DNA from: Caballeronia sp. SL2Y3
Lineage (GTDB): Bacteria; Pseudomonadota; Gammaproteobacteria; Burkholderiales; Burkholderiaceae
NCBI RefSeq assembly: GCF_022879575.1
Contig: NZ_CP084262.1
Coordinates: 685,982 to 749,981 of the forward strand
Length of the DNA stretch: 64,000 nucleotides
Direction: 5' to 3'
In this document: in pieces, positions 8,794 to 18,274 of the stretch
Numbering within the stretch: the first letter of the stretch is position 1
Layout: each line of letters begins with the position of its first letter
Position numbers and translations under genes: made by a program
The notes under the pieces: generated by a model
What the model was told of the DNA's origin: nothing
Databases searched by the model: none
The model's input: the letters and a program-made list of their open reading frames with translations, nothing else

Positions 8794-9672
8794 ATGAACG
8801 CGCGTACCGATCCCGCCGTGCTGGCCGCAGTGCAAACCCTGCCCGAACCGTCGTTTGCGACGGTGGCGTCGGGCATTTCGGTGCCTTACGTCGAATGCGG
8901 CGAAGGCGAGCCACTGTTCTTCATCCACGGTTCGCTGTGCGATTTCCGCTGGTGGAGCGCGCAACTCGCGCCGCTCGGCGAAGACTTTCGCTGCATCGCG
9001 CCGAGCCTGAGCCACTACTGGCCGGCCGTCGACGCGTACGTGCAGGGCGACTTCGGCTGGGAAGCGCACGTCGCGGAAATGGCGGAATTCATCGCTGCGC
9101 TGGACCTCGCGCCCGTGCATCTCGTCGGGCATTCGCGCGGCGGCTGCATCGCGTTTCATCTGGCGCGTGAGTACCCGCGGCTCGTGAAGACGCTGACGCT
9201 CGCCGACCCCGGCGGTCCGCTGCAAACGTCCGCTCAGTCCACGTCCGCCGCGCCCGCCGCGTTGCCGCCCGCGACGAACGCGCTGCGCGGCCGCGTCGCG
9301 GAACTGATCGAAGCGGGCGAGTTCGACGCGGGCCTCGAAATGTTCGTCGATTCGGTCAGCATGCCCGGCTTCTGGCGCAAGAGCACGAAGAGCTTCCGGC
9401 GCATGGCGCTCGACAACGCGCTCACGCTGCCGAAGCAGTTCCGCGATCCGCTGCCCGCTTACACGCGCGAGGCGGCGCGCGACATCAAGTGCCGCACGCT
9501 CCTGATCGACGGGCAGAAGAGTCCGCGCATGTTCCGCAACAACGTCGAGAAGCTCGAAGACTGGATCGAATTCGCCGCGCGCGAGACGATTGCCGGGGCG
9601 TCGCACGGAATGAATGTCGCGAGTCCCGGCGCGTTCAACCGCGCGGTGCGGACATTCGCGGCGGCTTGGTAA
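8794..9672 (+). CDS. Alpha/beta-fold hydrolase
   Basis: A 292-residue hydrolase starting at the ATG at 8794, which has AAAGGAG eight bases upstream; the in-frame extension to 8704 overlaps the promoter region. Catalytic features are visible: oxyanion segment 'LFFIHGSLCDFRWW', nucleophile elbow 'VGHSRGGCIA' (Ser near residue 115) and a C-terminal 'GASHGMN' holding the catalytic His. The acid is likely the Asp in 'LLIDGQKSP'. Substrate is unknown. It is the probable target of the divergent LysR regulator. Confidence 0.9.
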   Translation: MNARTDPAVLAAVQTLPEPSFATVASGISVPYVECGEGEPLFFIHGSLCDFRWWSAQLAPLGEDFRCIAPSLSHYWPAVDAYVQGDFGWEAHVAEMAEFIAALDLAPVHLVGHSRGGCIAFHLAREYPRLVKTLTLADPGGPLQTSAQSTSAAPAALPPATNALRGRVAELIEAGEFDAGLEMFVDSVSMPGFWRKSTKSFRRMALDNALTLPKQFRDPLPAYTREAARDIKCRTLLIDGQKSPRMFRNNVEKLEDWIEFAARETIAGASHGMNVASPGAFNRAVRTFAAAW

Positions 9673-9814
9673 CGCGCTGGACCGAACGGTCGTGCGGCGC
9701 GCGCTACTGCTGCTTCTCGTCGTACTTTTTGTTCCGAATGTTGTGACATGACAACGGAAAACGGGCGGCGCTCGGGCTAACATCGTCCGCACCTCATTGC
9801 CGAGAGAGGCATGT

Positions 9815-10198
9815 GTGAGCACGGGCCACGACGATCTCGCCGCATGGAACCGCCAGCGCACCGTCGCGCTGGCGCTGGAACTGGCCGATAGCGGTCGCTA
9901 CGAGAATTTCGCCGACATCGCCTACGCGCTGCAATTCGAGCACGGAATGGCTTTAGCGCAGGCGCTGATCGACCATCCGGAGATGCGCCGCCAACTGAAC
10001 GCGCGATGCGCCGATGCACACGAAGCGCTCCTTCCCGAAACGCCGGAACAACCGCAGGCGCCGGAGCTGCCGGAATCTCTTCCGGCGCAATCCGCCACGC
10101 CGTCGTTCTTACGCCGCGCCGTCAGCGCGCTCCGCCGAGCAGGCGCAAGCGCGGCCGACCCTGTCGCGCCCGGCGACCTCAATTCCGCCGCTTCCTGA
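9815..10198 (+). CDS. Hypothetical protein, 127 aa
   Basis: Not recognised. The GTG at 9815 is preceded by GAGAGG at 9803-9808, better placed than the TTG at 9797. The N-terminal 70 residues are helical and look folded ('NRQRTVALALELADSGRYEN', 'ADIAYALQFEHGMALAQALI'), with a short region resembling small DNA- or protein-binding domains. The C-terminal half is Pro/Glu/Ala-rich and probably disordered ('ETPEQPQAPELPESLPAQ'). No signal peptide or membrane segment is seen. It sits alone upstream of the aldolase gene. Confidence 0.6.
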   Translation: MSTGHDDLAAWNRQRTVALALELADSGRYENFADIAYALQFEHGMALAQALIDHPEMRRQLNARCADAHEALLPETPEQPQAPELPESLPAQSATPSFLRRAVSALRRAGASAADPVAPGDLNSAAS

Positions 10199-10361
10199 TC
10201 TTTTCGGTGCGAAAACGCCCAGTGAATGACCGCAACGCCGGGGATTTGGCGGATTTGCACGAGAAAGCCACGCCTCAAAACCATTAAACTTGAAGGAGTT
10301 GAACCAAAAGCCCGGACCGTGCTTGCGCGCTCCGGTGTTTGAACTTTGAGGAGGAATGCTC

Positions 10362-11258
10362 GTGGCTAACGAGAAGATGCTGGCGCAGATGGCGGAAAAG
10401 CAGGGTTTCATCGCCGCTCTGGATCAAAGCGGTGGTTCGACGCCCGGCGCGCTGCGTCAATACGGAATTCCGGACGACGCCTACAACGGCGACGCCGAGA
10501 TGTTCAAGCTGATGCACGACATGCGCGTGCGCATCATGACCGCGCCCGCCTTCACGGGCGACAAGGTGATCGGCGCGATTCTGTTCGAACGCACGATGGA
10601 CGGCGAAGCCGAAGGCAAGCCGGTGCCCACGTTCCTGTGGGAAGACCGCGGCGTCGTGCCGTTCCTGAAGGTCGACAAGGGCCTCGAAGCCGAAGCCGAC
10701 GGCGTTCAGGTGATGAAGCCGATTCCCGGCCTCGATGAACTGCTCCAGCGCGCCGCGAAGCTCGGCGTGTTCGGCACGAAGATGCGCTCGGTCATCCATC
10801 AGGCGAACGAGAAGGGCATCGCGGCGGTCGCGCAGCAGCAGTTCGAAGTAGGCGCGCAGATCATCGCGCAAGGTCTCGTGCCGATTCTCGAACCGGAAGT
10901 GTCGATCAAGAGCCCGGACAAGAAGGGCGCGGAAAAGATTTTGCGCGACGAACTGTTGAAGGGCCTGAACGCGCTGCCGGAATCGAGCAATGTGATGATC
11001 AAGCTCACCATTCCGGACGAAGCCGACTTCTATCGGCCGCTGATCGAGCATCCGCGCGTCGTGCGCGTGGTCGCGCTGTCGGGCGGCTATTCGCGCACCG
11101 ACGCATGCAAGCGCCTGGCAGAGAATCACGGCATGATCGCGAGCTTCTCGCGCGCGCTGATCAACGAGCTTCAAAAGTCGATGAGCGATAGCGAGTTCAA
11201 TGAGACGCTCGCCAAGTCGATCGACGAAATCTACGAGGCGTCGGTCGAGAAGGTCTAA
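10362..11258 (+). CDS. fba: Fructose-bisphosphate aldolase class I
   Basis: A 298-residue protein resembling the bacterial class I aldolases ('GFIAALDQSGGSTPGALRQY', 'EDRGVVPFLKVDKGL', 'MLIKLTIPDEADF'-like segment near residue 210). Class I enzymes form a Schiff base with a Lys; candidate lysines sit in 'FLKVDKG' and 'VMIKLTIP'. It cleaves fructose 1,6-bisphosphate to DHAP and glyceraldehyde 3-phosphate. GAGGAGG at 10348-10354 lies too close to the ATG at 10356 but well spaced for the GTG at 10362 (VANEKMLAQM), so GTG is taken as the start. It is followed by a strong intrinsic terminator, so the gene is monocistronic. Confidence 0.9.
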   Translation: MANEKMLAQMAEKQGFIAALDQSGGSTPGALRQYGIPDDAYNGDAEMFKLMHDMRVRIMTAPAFTGDKVIGAILFERTMDGEAEGKPVPTFLWEDRGVVPFLKVDKGLEAEADGVQVMKPIPGLDELLQRAAKLGVFGTKMRSVIHQANEKGIAAVAQQQFEVGAQIIAQGLVPILEPEVSIKSPDKKGAEKILRDELLKGLNALPESSNVMIKLTIPDEADFYRPLIEHPRVVRVVALSGGYSRTDACKRLAENHGMIASFSRALINELQKSMSDSEFNETLAKSIDEIYEASVEKV

Positions 11259-11281
11259 GCATCGACTGACTGCTTTTACGG

Positions 11282-11313
11282 AAAACGCGCCCCTTCGTGG
11301 GCGCGTTTTTTTT
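11282..11313 (+). terminator. Rho-independent terminator of the aldolase gene
   Basis: AACGCGCCC and GGGCGCGTT form a perfect 9-bp GC-rich stem around a six-base loop (CTTCGT), followed by a run of eight T (11306-11313). It lies 24 bases after the aldolase stop codon. Confidence 0.95.
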
Positions 11314-11498
11314 GGGGTCCTTCGTCGAGAGAGCGAGTTTGAAGTTCGATCACTGCGCACGTGTCCACTGAAGTACCGTTGATTGCTCTTCCTCTTTCCC
11401 TAATCTATTGTTATGGATCAAGGCCGAAGAGATCTGCAGTACAAAAATGACTTGATAGCAACTCGTGTCCGAGAAATGACGCACTGCAGGAGGCCGTC

Positions 11499-13919
11499 AT
11501 GCCGCGCAGTCTCGATTGTTATCAGCTTGCCGTTGACCATCGCTTCGTAACGACTTGGCATCCGAAAGCGACGCGAGCCTTTGCGACCCGGCGCCCGCGA
11601 CCGCTCCCGTTCGTTGGCTTGCAACTTCTCTTGTGCGTTTCGCTGGCGCGCGCAGCGCCGCCGATGTTGCCGACGGGCGGGCACTTCGTCTCCGGTAGCG
11701 GAGCCATCGCCGGCAGCGGCCAATCGCTGACGATCAATCAGGCCTCCTCCCGTGGAATCGTCGAATGGTGCGAGTTCTCTATCGGCAGCGGCCGCACTGT
11801 CACCTTTCACAACGGCTCCGGGGCGACGCTCAATCGCGTTACGGGCGGCGATGCGTCCATTATTCTCGGCCGTCTTAGCGCCACAGGAAGCGTCTATCTG
11901 ATCAACCCTCAAGGCGTGATCATCGGCCCAGGCGGCGTCGTGATAACGGGCGGACGCTTCGTCGCATCGACGCTCAACGTCGACAATCGTGCCTTCATGG
12001 GCGGAGGCTCGCTCACCTTTTCCGGCGGCGGCAACGGCGTAGTAGTGAACCTAGGGAAGATCGGTTCGTCGGGTAGCGACGTGATGCTTATATCGCGGAC
12101 CGCAGTGATCAATGCGGGCGATATCGATGCTGCCAAAGGATCCGCCGAACTCGCGGCAGGCACTCAGGTTCTGTTGCAGGATTCCGCCAGCAGCCGACAA
12201 GTGTTCGTGCAGGCCGGAAGTAAGGGCAAAGCGTTGAACGCGGGCGCCATTCGCGCTGCGCAAGTCAGCCTGCAGGCCGCCGACGGTAACGTCTACGCGC
12301 TGGCTGGCAACCGTTCGGCGATCCGAGCCACAGGCACGGCGACGCGCGATGGCCATGTATGGCTCGTCGCAGAAAAGGGTGCGGTGCAGGCAGACGGCGT
12401 CATCGAGGCCGCGAACGGCGGCGGGGGCACCGTCGAAACGCGCGCGAACGAGCTGAATGTGGGCGGCGCAACAGTGACAGCCGGCACCTGGAAGCTCGAC
12501 ACACCCGATCTCACTATCGACCGTGCGACCGCCAACGCGCTATCGCGCAGCCTGAGCAAAGGCACTTCCGTCGATGCACAAGCCAACGGCACGAACGCGG
12601 CAACAGGCGACCTGTCGGTCACGGGCAATGTGAACTGGACGGGCAACGCTTCGCTCGCGCTGCGTGCAGTGCATAACGTGACGATTGCGTCGAGCACGAC
12701 TATCAGTAACGCGGGCGCGGGTAACCTCACGTTGCGCGCCGATGCGACTGGCGTCAATAACGCAGGCACTGTCATTAACCAGGGGGCGGTCGACTGGTCT
12801 AACAGCAGAGGGATCGTCAGTACTCTTTACGATATGAACGCTGCTTATTCGCCCGGCAAGGTGATCTCGAATCCCAAGTGGAGCGCGGCACCATACAGCG
12901 GGCTTGCCACGCAAGTTACTGCATACAAGCTGGTCAACACGCTCGCGGATCTCGGCAGAGTTTCGCAGAATCTCGCCGGTAACTATGCACTGGGTAAGGA
13001 CATCGATGCGAGCGCAAGCGGGTTTGCGAACTTCTTCAGCCCCATTGGGCCAACGGAGAACTCGCCCTTTACCGGCCAGTTCGATGGCTTCGGGCATTCT
13101 ATAACCCGTCTTACCGCGGGCGGTCCAAACGCTCCCCAGCCGCAGCCCGATTACGTGGGCCTGTTCGGTATGATCGGTCCGACTGGCATCGTACGCAATC
13201 TCAATGTGGCTGCGTCAATATCTGGAGAAACGGGCAACACCTTCGGCATTATCGCCGCGAGAAACGATGGCACTATTGCCTATGCGAAAACATCGGGCAG
13301 TTCAGGGGGAGGTAGTTTCGGAAATGCCGGCAACGGCGGAATAGCTGGCGTGAACAATGGGTTGATCGAACGATCCTCCAGTAGCGCAGACATTGGTTAT
13401 GGTGGCGGGTTGGTTGGCTGGAACACGCTGACAGGCACGGTGGTTCAATCATTCGCTAGCGGTACTACGAGTGGAGGCAATCATGGCATCCCTGGAGGTC
13501 TCGCAACAACAAACAGTGGCGTTATCAAACAATCCTATGCTACCGGCGTGGTTGCAGCTTTTGGTTACGGAGGCGGCATCGTCTCATCTAATGGCTCCAC
13601 AGGAGTAGTTGAAGAATCCTTTGCGACAGGCTGGGTAGCAAGTCCTCCCGGGCTGCTGGATGAACGCCTCGGCGGTATCGCCGCAGTAAACCGAGGCAAG
13701 ATAAGCAACAACGTGTATTGGGACAAGGAGACGACAACCCGAACGTCTGCGACGGGCTCCAACACAGGCTCCGCTCCGCCCAATACCAACGGGCTCACCA
13801 CGGCACAGATGAGCACTCCAGCCAGTTTCGCCGGATGGAACTTGGGTGCGGGTGGCGTCTGGGCCATGCCTGCGGGAGCAAAACATCCGATATTGCAGTG
13901 GCAGGCGGCGCCTGATTGA
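11499..13919 (+). CDS. Filamentous haemagglutinin-like exoprotein (TPS domain plus GLUG repeats)
   Basis: An 806-residue TpsA-type protein. The ATG has AGGAGG six bases upstream. An unusually long basic N-region (about 35 residues) precedes the hydrophobic core 'FVGLQLLLCVSLARA', with predicted cleavage before APP. The TPS secretion domain follows (about residues 58-200), with 'NQASSRGIVEW', 'GATLNRVTGG' and 'SVYLINPQGVIIGPGG', the equivalent of the NPNG motif. The middle is beta-helical; from about residue 545 GLUG-type repeats appear ('GGLVGWNTLTGTVVQSFASG'), ending in a conserved 'NGLTTAQMS' to 'HPILQWQ' module. No TpsB pore gene is in the window, so its exporter must be elsewhere. The paralogue at 45133-47475 has the same domain order in inverse orientation. 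Confidence 0.9.
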   Translation: MPRSLDCYQLAVDHRFVTTWHPKATRAFATRRPRPLPFVGLQLLLCVSLARAAPPMLPTGGHFVSGSGAIAGSGQSLTINQASSRGIVEWCEFSIGSGRTVTFHNGSGATLNRVTGGDASIILGRLSATGSVYLINPQGVIIGPGGVVITGGRFVASTLNVDNRAFMGGGSLTFSGGGNGVVVNLGKIGSSGSDVMLISRTAVINAGDIDAAKGSAELAAGTQVLLQDSASSRQVFVQAGSKGKALNAGAIRAAQVSLQAADGNVYALAGNRSAIRATGTATRDGHVWLVAEKGAVQADGVIEAANGGGGTVETRANELNVGGATVTAGTWKLDTPDLTIDRATANALSRSLSKGTSVDAQANGTNAATGDLSVTGNVNWTGNASLALRAVHNVTIASSTTISNAGAGNLTLRADATGVNNAGTVINQGAVDWSNSRGIVSTLYDMNAAYSPGKVISNPKWSAAPYSGLATQVTAYKLVNTLADLGRVSQNLAGNYALGKDIDASASGFANFFSPIGPTENSPFTGQFDGFGHSITRLTAGGPNAPQPQPDYVGLFGMIGPTGIVRNLNVAASISGETGNTFGIIAARNDGTIAYAKTSGSSGGGSFGNAGNGGIAGVNNGLIERSSSSADIGYGGGLVGWNTLTGTVVQSFASGTTSGGNHGIPGGLATTNSGVIKQSYATGVVAAFGYGGGIVSSNGSTGVVEESFATGWVASPPGLLDERLGGIAAVNRGKISNNVYWDKETTTRTSATGSNTGSAPPNTNGLTTAQMSTPASFAGWNLGAGGVWAMPAGAKHPILQWQAAPD

Positions 13920-14152
13920 TGCTTCTCGTTGCACGGTAAAGCCCATCGCGAACGCTCCGGCGGAAGTCTGCTCGCTCGCGCCGTGCGCAATCCATCCGAT
14001 TATTAACTGGGGTTTGCCGTCGTTGTGGCGCGTATGCTCGGTCCCTATACTTCAAAACATGGACACGAGTTGCGGGACGCATCGCGTTTCGTCAGCTTGC
14101 GGTCGTCATTCGTCACGGCACCGCGTGCCGAACCATAGCCGACGCCCTCACC

Positions 14153-14374
14153 ATGAACGATCTCGCCTGGGGCCTGTTCTTTTTGTTGTCCTCAATATCG
14201 GCGGTTGCGCTGCTTTCCTGCACGATCGCGACGTATCTCGACCTCTGGCATCTTCACGACGACCGGCTCGACGAGGACGGACCGCGCTTTCGCGTCTTAC
14301 GCTCGACGTGGTTCTTCTACACGAGCGCGTGCGCCTGCCTGACGTCGGTGGGATGCCTGCTCTATGTGACGTGA
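14153..14374 (+). CDS. Small hypothetical membrane protein, 73 aa
   Basis: Not recognised. It has two strongly hydrophobic helices: residues 5-27 ('AWGLFFLLSSISAVALLSCT') and about 51-71 ('WFFYTSACACLTSVGCLLYV'), separated by an acidic, hydrophilic loop ('HDDRLDEDGPRF'). Composition of the loop and the frame's GC pattern favour coding. No strong ribosome-binding site is seen. It sits between the exoprotein gene and the LysR gene. Confidence 0.55.
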   Translation: MNDLAWGLFFLLSSISAVALLSCTIATYLDLWHLHDDRLDEDGPRFRVLRSTWFFYTSACACLTSVGCLLYVT

Positions 14375-14400
14375 TCCACGAAACGCCGGCAGCAAAGGCC

Positions 14401-15342
14401 TCAAAGCGGAAAGCCGCCCGCGAAGGCCTCGCGCAGATAGCCGATAAAAAGCGCGACGGCGCGCGGCACATGCGTCGCATAGGGCCGAACCACATAGAGC
14501 TGATCCGCGAACGCGCCCACGGGCCGCCAGTCCGGCAGCAGCACGACGAGCTTGCCCGCCTGCACCGCAGCCTGCGCCGTGAAGTCGGGCAATAGCGCGA
14601 TGCCGAGATCGTCGAGTGCCGCATCGCGCAGCAACTCGCTGTTGTTCGCGGAGAACGCGCCGTTGATCGCGAGCGTGAACGGTCCCGCCGTGGTCTTGCG
14701 CGCCCCCTTGCGCACGAACGACCAGATGCTCGCGGCTTGCGTGCGCGGGTAGTACAGGCAGTCGTGAACGGCGAGATCGGCGGGCGTGGCGGGCGTGCCG
14801 CGCCGCCGCAAATAGGCGCGCGTCGCGACGATCACCGAATGCGTATCGCACAGCTTCCACGCGACATGCGTTTCCGGCGCCTGCGCGCTGTGACGAATGG
14901 CCAGATCGAAGCCTTCGGTCGCAATCGACGTCAGCCGGTCCGACGCCTCCAGTTGCACGCGCACTTCGGGATGCGCGTGCAGGAAGCCCGCGAGCTTCGG
15001 CACGATCTGCTGCCGCGCCAGGGCCACCGGAGCCGTCATACGAATGAGCCCGCGCGCCACGCCCGCCATCTCGCGCACGCTCGAAAAGCTCGTCGCGATC
15101 TGCGCGTAGTGCGCGCGCGTGTCGTCGACGAGCCGGCGGCCCGCTTCCGTGAAGCGCACGCTGCGCGTCGTGCGCGTGACGAGCGGCACGCCCGCCGCAC
15201 GCTCCAGTTCCGCGATGCGCTGGCTCATCGCCGCCTTGCTCACCCCGAGGCGCGCCGCCGCCGCCGTATAGCTGCCTTGTTCGGCGAGCACCGTGAGCCA
15301 GTGCAGATGCGTCCAGAGCGCTTCGATCTTTTGCTCGTCCAT
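14401..15342 (-). CDS. LysR-family transcriptional regulator
   Basis: A 313-residue LTTR. The start at 15342 (MDEQKIEALWTHLHWL) is chosen because the in-frame extension to 15378 runs through a probable operator. The HTH is 'LAEQGSYTAAAARLGVSKAA' then 'MSQRIAELER'; the effector domain starts at 'GLIRMTAPVALARQQIVPKL'. This type (CrgA/DsdC-like 'RTTRSVRFTEAG') often represses a divergent dehydrogenase gene. The divergent neighbour is mmsA, 111 bases away, and is the likely target. Confidence 0.92.
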   Translation of the reverse strand: MDEQKIEALWTHLHWLTVLAEQGSYTAAAARLGVSKAAMSQRIAELERAAGVPLVTRTTRSVRFTEAGRRLVDDTRAHYAQIATSFSSVREMAGVARGLIRMTAPVALARQQIVPKLAGFLHAHPEVRVQLEASDRLTSIATEGFDLAIRHSAQAPETHVAWKLCDTHSVIVATRAYLRRRGTPATPADLAVHDCLYYPRTQAASIWSFVRKGARKTTAGPFTLAINGAFSANNSELLRDAALDDLGIALLPDFTAQAAVQAGKLVVLLPDWRPVGAFADQLYVVRPYATHVPRAVALFIGYLREAFAGGFPL

Positions 15343-15362
15343 GCGCGGATTGTTTGCGATAG

Positions 15363-15377
15363 TGAACAACGAGTTCA
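15363..15377. promoter_or_regulatory. Candidate LysR operator upstream of mmsA
   Basis: Perfect inverted repeat TGAAC-N5-GTTCA between the divergent LysR and mmsA starts, 20 bases upstream of the LysR ATG. Its size and place fit an LTTR recognition site; the spacing differs slightly from the classic T-N11-A. Assignment is by position only. Confidence 0.4.
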
Positions 15378-15453
15378 ATCATAGCGCCTTTGCACGGCGC
15401 GATTCGCTTCCTACACTTGTCGTATTGCCGAAACGTTCGAGACAGGAGACGAA

Positions 15454-16965
15454 ATGCAAGCCTTCAACGATACCGCCGATGTCGTCCACTACATCCACGG
15501 CGAGCGAGTGAGCGGATCGGGCGCGCGCTCGCAGCCCATCTTCAACCCCGCGACCGGCGAGCGGCCGCGCAAGCTCGTGCTGGGCGAAGCGGCGGACGTC
15601 GAAGCGGCGGTGCAAAGCGCGAAGGCGGCGTTTCCCGCATGGCGCGACACGCCGCCCATCCGCCGTGCGCGCATCATGCAGCGCTTTCTCGAACTGATGA
15701 ATCAGCACCGCGACGAACTCGCCGCGATCATCACGGCCGAGCACGGCAAAGTGTTCACGGATGCGCAAGGCGAAGTGACGCGCGGCATCGAAGTGGTCGA
15801 ATTCGCGTGCGGCATTCCGCAACTGCTGAAAGGCGACTTCACGGAACAAGTCTCCACGGGCATGGACAACTGGACGCTGCGTCAGCCGCTCGGCATCGTC
15901 GCGGGCATCACGCCGTTCAATTTTCCGTGCATGGTGCCGTGCTGGATGTTCCCGGTCGCCATTGCAACGGGCAACGCGTTCATTCTGAAGCCGAGCGAGC
16001 GCGATCCGTCCGCGTCGCTCTTCATGGCGAATCTACTGAAGAAAGCCGGCTTGCCCGACGGTATCTTCAACGTCGTTCAGGGCGACAAGGTCGTCGTGGA
16101 TGCGCTGCTCGAACATCCGGACGTTCGCGCGATCAGCTTCGTCGGCTCGACGCCTATCGCGAACTACATCTACGAAACGGGCGCGAAGCACGGCAAGCGC
16201 GTGCAGGCGCTCGGCGGCGCGAAGAATCACATGGTCGTGATGCCGGATGCGGATATCGACCAGGCCGTCGATGCGCTGATCGGCGCGGCGTACGGCTCCG
16301 CGGGCGAACGTTGCATGGCGATTTCGGTTGCCGTGCTCGTGGGCGATGTCGCCGACAAGATCGTGCCGCGCCTCGCCGAACGCGCCCGTCAGCTCATCGT
16401 GAAGAATGGCATGGAGCTGGACGCCGAAATGGGCCCGATCGTCACGCGCGCCGCGCTCGAACGCATCGAGGGTTATATCGCGATGGGCGTGGACGAAGGC
16501 GCGCAACTCGTCGTCGACGGACGCGGCCTGAAAGTGCCGGGCCACGAAGACGGCTTCTTCACGGGCGGCACGCTGTTCGACCACGTGAAGCCGGAAATGC
16601 GCATCTACAAGGAAGAGATCTTCGGGCCGGTGCTCGCATGCGTGCGCGCGAAGGACTTCAGCGAAGCGGTGGACCTCGTCAACGCGCACGAGTTCGGCAA
16701 CGGCGTCGCATGCTACACGCGCGATGGACACATCGCTCGCGAGTTCGGCCGACGCATCGAAGTGGGCATGGTGGGCATCAACGTGCCGATTCCGGTGCCG
16801 ATGGCATGGCACGGCTTCGGCGGCTGGAAGCGTTCGCTCTTCGGCGACACGCATGCTTACGGCGAAGAGGGCGTGCGCTTCTATACGAAGCAGAAGTCGA
16901 TCATGCAGCGTTGGCCCGAAAGCACGGAGAAGGGCGCGGAATTCGTGATGCCGACCGCGAAGTAA
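15454..16965 (+). CDS. mmsA: CoA-acylating methylmalonate-semialdehyde dehydrogenase
   Basis: A 503-residue aldehyde dehydrogenase of the MmsA subfamily. It has the NAD-binding segment '[20 protein letters not shown]', the conserved '[19 protein letters not shown]' and the catalytic Cys in '[17 protein letters not shown]' (the RCM context is diagnostic). The C-terminal '[20 protein letters not shown]' also marks MmsA. It converts methylmalonate semialdehyde (valine, thymine or inositol catabolism) with CoA and NAD to propionyl-CoA and CO2. GACAGGAGACGAA precedes the ATG. The usual partner mmsB is not adjacent. It is divergent from a LysR gene. Confidence 0.95.
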   Translation: MQAFNDTADVVHYIHGERVSGSGARSQPIFNPATGERPRKLVLGEAADVEAAVQSAKAAFPAWRDTPPIRRARIMQRFLELMNQHRDELAAIITAEHGKVFTDAQGEVTRGIEVVEFACGIPQLLKGDFTEQVSTGMDNWTLRQPLGIVAGITPFNFPCMVPCWMFPVAIATGNAFILKPSERDPSASLFMANLLKKAGLPDGIFNVVQGDKVVVDALLEHPDVRAISFVGSTPIANYIYETGAKHGKRVQALGGAKNHMVVMPDADIDQAVDALIGAAYGSAGERCMAISVAVLVGDVADKIVPRLAERARQLIVKNGMELDAEMGPIVTRAALERIEGYIAMGVDEGAQLVVDGRGLKVPGHEDGFFTGGTLFDHVKPEMRIYKEEIFGPVLACVRAKDFSEAVDLVNAHEFGNGVACYTRDGHIAREFGRRIEVGMVGINVPIPVPMAWHGFGGWKRSLFGDTHAYGEEGVRFYTKQKSIMQRWPESTEKGAEFVMPTAK

Positions 16966-16986
16966 TATAGAAGTGCATGAGCTTGG

Positions 16987-17017
16987 CGCCCGCTGACTTC
17001 TCGGAATTCAGCGGGCG
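16987..17017 (+). terminator. Candidate terminator hairpin after mmsA
   Basis: CGCCCGCTGA and TCAGCGGGCG form a perfect 10-bp stem with an 11-base loop, 22 bases after the mmsA stop. The downstream tract (TTGTGCGTTGTGC) is only weakly T-rich, so termination may be partial. Confidence 0.55.
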
Positions 17018-17061
17018 TTGTGCGTTGTGCGTGCCGGTTGACCGCGTGAGAGGACACTCGA

Positions 17062-18186
17062 ATGACTCAGCAGACCAGACACAACACCTTGATGCCCTTG
17101 CTCGGCATCACGAAGCCGATCATTCAGGCGCCGATGGCAGGCGTCAGCACGCCCGCGCTCGCGGCGGCCGTATCGAATGCGGGCGGGCTCGGCTCGCTCG
17201 GCGTCGGCGCGATGAACGCGGAAGGCGCGCGCAGCGTGATCCGCGAAACGCGCGCGCTGACCGACAAGCCGTTCAACATCAACGTGTTCTGCCATCGTCC
17301 GGCGCAGGCGAATGAGGCCGTCGAGAAGGCATGGATCGACTGGCTTGCCCCGCTTTTCGCGCAGTACGACGCGAAACCGCCGCAAAAGCTCGCCGAAATC
17401 TATACGAGCTTCGTCGTCGACGATGCCATGCTGAAGGTGTTCCTCGAAGAGAAGCCTGCCATCGTGAGCTTTCATTTCGGACTGCCATCTAATGACGCGA
17501 TAGACGCGTTGCGCAACGCCGGCATTACGCTGATGGCCGCCGCCACCAATCTGCGCGAAGCTGAACAGGTGGCTGCCGCGGGCATGGATGCGATCATCGC
17601 GCAGGGCGTCGAAGCGGGCGGGCATCGCGGCGTCTTCGACACCGAAGCCGACGACGACCGTATCGGAACGTTCGCGCTCACGCGCCTGATCGCCCGCAAG
17701 TTCGACATGCCCGTGATCGCGGCGGGCGGCATCATGGATGGCGCGGGCATCGCGGCGGCGCTCGCGCTCGGCGCGCAGGCGGCGCAAATGGGCACGGCCT
17801 TCGTGCCTTGCACGGAGACGTCGATCGACGTCGGTTTTCGCCGTGCCATCCTGAGCGATGCCGCGAATCGCACGACGTTCACCGCAGCGATCTCGGGCCG
17901 CGTCGCGCGTGGCCTCGTCAACAAGTTCACGGAGCTCGGCCGCAGCGCGGGCGCGCCGGCGCATCCGGATTATCCGATCACCTACGACGCCGGCAAGGCA
18001 CTGCACGCGGCGGCCAAGGCGAAGGGCGAGTTCGGCTACGGCGCGCAGTGGGCGGGGCAAGCCGCGGCGCTCGCGCGCGAGATGCGGGCTGCGGAATTGA
18101 TGGCGCAATTGAGCGCCGAACTGGAGGAGAGCATCGGCGAGCTTCAGCAATACGCACATGCTTTGCGCATGACATCGACGCTGTAA
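17062..18186 (+). CDS. Nitronate monooxygenase (2-nitropropane dioxygenase family)
   Basis: A 374-residue FMN-dependent TIM-barrel enzyme. 'KPIIQAPMAGVSTPALAAAV' is the N-terminal FMN-binding strand; 'GIDAIIAQGVEAGGHRG'-like sequence (about residues 174-190, here AGMDAIIAQGVEAGGHRG) holds the catalytic-His region of class I NMOs; 'MPVIAAGGIMDGAGIAAALA' binds the FMN phosphate. It oxidises alkyl nitronates such as propionate-3-nitronate. The gene leads a sulfonate-type block on the same strand (TauD-like dioxygenase, ABC transporter). Both NMO and alkanesulfonate enzymes are flavin- or O2-dependent, but no functional link is shown by the sequence. Confidence 0.92.
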   Translation: MTQQTRHNTLMPLLGITKPIIQAPMAGVSTPALAAAVSNAGGLGSLGVGAMNAEGARSVIRETRALTDKPFNINVFCHRPAQANEAVEKAWIDWLAPLFAQYDAKPPQKLAEIYTSFVVDDAMLKVFLEEKPAIVSFHFGLPSNDAIDALRNAGITLMAAATNLREAEQVAAAGMDAIIAQGVEAGGHRGVFDTEADDDRIGTFALTRLIARKFDMPVIAAGGIMDGAGIAAALALGAQAAQMGTAFVPCTETSIDVGFRRAILSDAANRTTFTAAISGRVARGLVNKFTELGRSAGAPAHPDYPITYDAGKALHAAAKAKGEFGYGAQWAGQAAALAREMRAAELMAQLSAELEESIGELQQYAHALRMTSTL

Positions 18187-18274
18187 AGCTAAGTCGAAAC
18201 GCTTCGTTGGTCAGGCGGTGGCGAGATGCTTCAATGTTTTCTCCCAGCCGACACCAGGATCAACGGAGCCCACG

